64,000 bases of DNA from Daphnia carinata (taxonomy: Eukaryota; Arthropoda; Branchiopoda; Diplostraca; Daphniidae). The notes beneath the pieces are model-generated. The model was not told the origin of the DNA. It ran no database searches and saw nothing but the letters and a program-made list of their open reading frames with translations. Where the stretch lies: contig NC_081333.1 in NCBI RefSeq assembly GCF_022539665.2, positions 7,066,971 to 7,130,970 of the forward strand, in the 5' to 3' direction. This document shows positions 63,379 to 64,000 of this stretch, in pieces. The translations under genes and the position numbers were made by a program. The stretch's first letter is position 1. The number at the start of each line of letters is the position of its first letter.

Positions 63379-64000
63379 GCAGGGTTGGTGGTGGTAGTGT
63401 TAGCCGAAGCGTTCGTTTTCTCATTTCTTTCTATCGGACGCGAAAAAAAAAAATAATAAATAATGACATTGCAATACATGTAGATCACGCCATGTGTTGG
63501 CATTTGGCGAGATGCTACGAGACTCGACTTTGCCCAAAAACTAAGCAAAAAGATTTTTTTTTTCTTTTTCACTCTTCAGAATAAAAGAAAAACAAATGAA
63601 AAGAGACGTGAAATGAAATGTTCTTTTCAACATCCCTGGATTATTCTTTTTTAAAGGAGGAAAAAAAAAATGTGAAGTAACATTTCAGAGGAAAACGCAT
63701 TGAGCGTGTGATAATAACGCGTTGGCAGGCACGTTATTATAGAAAAAAAAAATAAAAAGAGAGGCAAACATCATAATAACTAAGAAGGATATGGTAAGTA
63801 CAATAGTCTCCTATCCTCCATTATTCCATATTCGAATGACTAGTATTCAAAGCCACGCCACATTGCAACATGATCGAGAGAGATAAGCGAATTCCGCACT
63901 CGTTTTCTGCGCTCACACGCATCCGAAAGACACCCATGGATTCGCAGTTGTAATGGAATTCAAGACAAACGATGACACGATATATCATTTCAATCAAGCC

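Larger units (their letters stand above)
48146..64000. other. Gene-poor, homopolymer- and microsatellite-rich DNA
   Basis: I see no credible gene. The longest open frames (for example plus 54030-54377, plus 54794-55261, minus 62416-62805) are low-complexity or show no domain and no splice pattern. No tRNA, rRNA or transposon protein was recognised. Confidence 0.45.

Noticed and set aside
34000-64000. tRNA or other small RNA genes
   Set aside because: I looked for the GGTTCGAAtCC-type T-arm and paired acceptor stems and found nothing convincing. A covariance-model scan would be needed to exclude them.

Overview
The window is nuclear DNA of a small-intron arthropod, most likely a branchiopod crustacean such as a water flea. 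The signs are GT-AG introns mostly of 60-130 bases in two conserved animal genes, arthropod-like protein families and an AT-rich, microsatellite-rich background. There are no bacterial features. The taxon is an inference.

Layout. (1) Bases 105-2144 (+) hold the last six coding exons of the mitochondrial AAA+ protease Lon; its 5' part lies outside the window. (2) Bases 2511-20668 (-) hold an array of eight related exons, here called A to H from left to right. Most encode a secretory signal, an LKRML..PLMAILR motif, a Gly/Tyr-rich stretch, a Cys-Cys pair, one membrane segment, a TTTAAPA-like motif and a basic cleavage-type site. All eight end in a splice donor in the same phase (phase 1). Only two copies of the matching 3' part are present: exons at 2511-2871 and one exon at 15979-16268. 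Both encode the same four-cysteine domain, which resembles arthropod DM4/12 proteins. The layout suggests alternative first exons feeding shared constant exons. This is the most interesting thing in the window. (3) Bases 17606-18476 (+) hold gene-like fragments of unknown identity, possibly a pseudogene. (4) Bases 21880-23540 hold a repeat structure with 328-base tandem units and palindromes. (5) Bases 24680-33018 (-) hold fifteen coding exons of a WW-PDZ-FERM scaffold protein of the FRMPD4/Preso family, about 1,875 residues, with an extra helical C-terminal domain. Its first coding exon is missing from this stretch; a candidate lies at 48087-48145. (6) Bases 33019-64000 hold no gene I can support. 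They are rich in A/T homopolymers and microsatellites and may be a long 5' intron of the FRMPD4-like gene plus intergenic DNA.

The three gene groups have no evident functional link. Lon acts in mitochondrial protein quality control, the array encodes secretory-pathway membrane proteins, and the FRMPD4-like protein is a cortical or synaptic scaffold.
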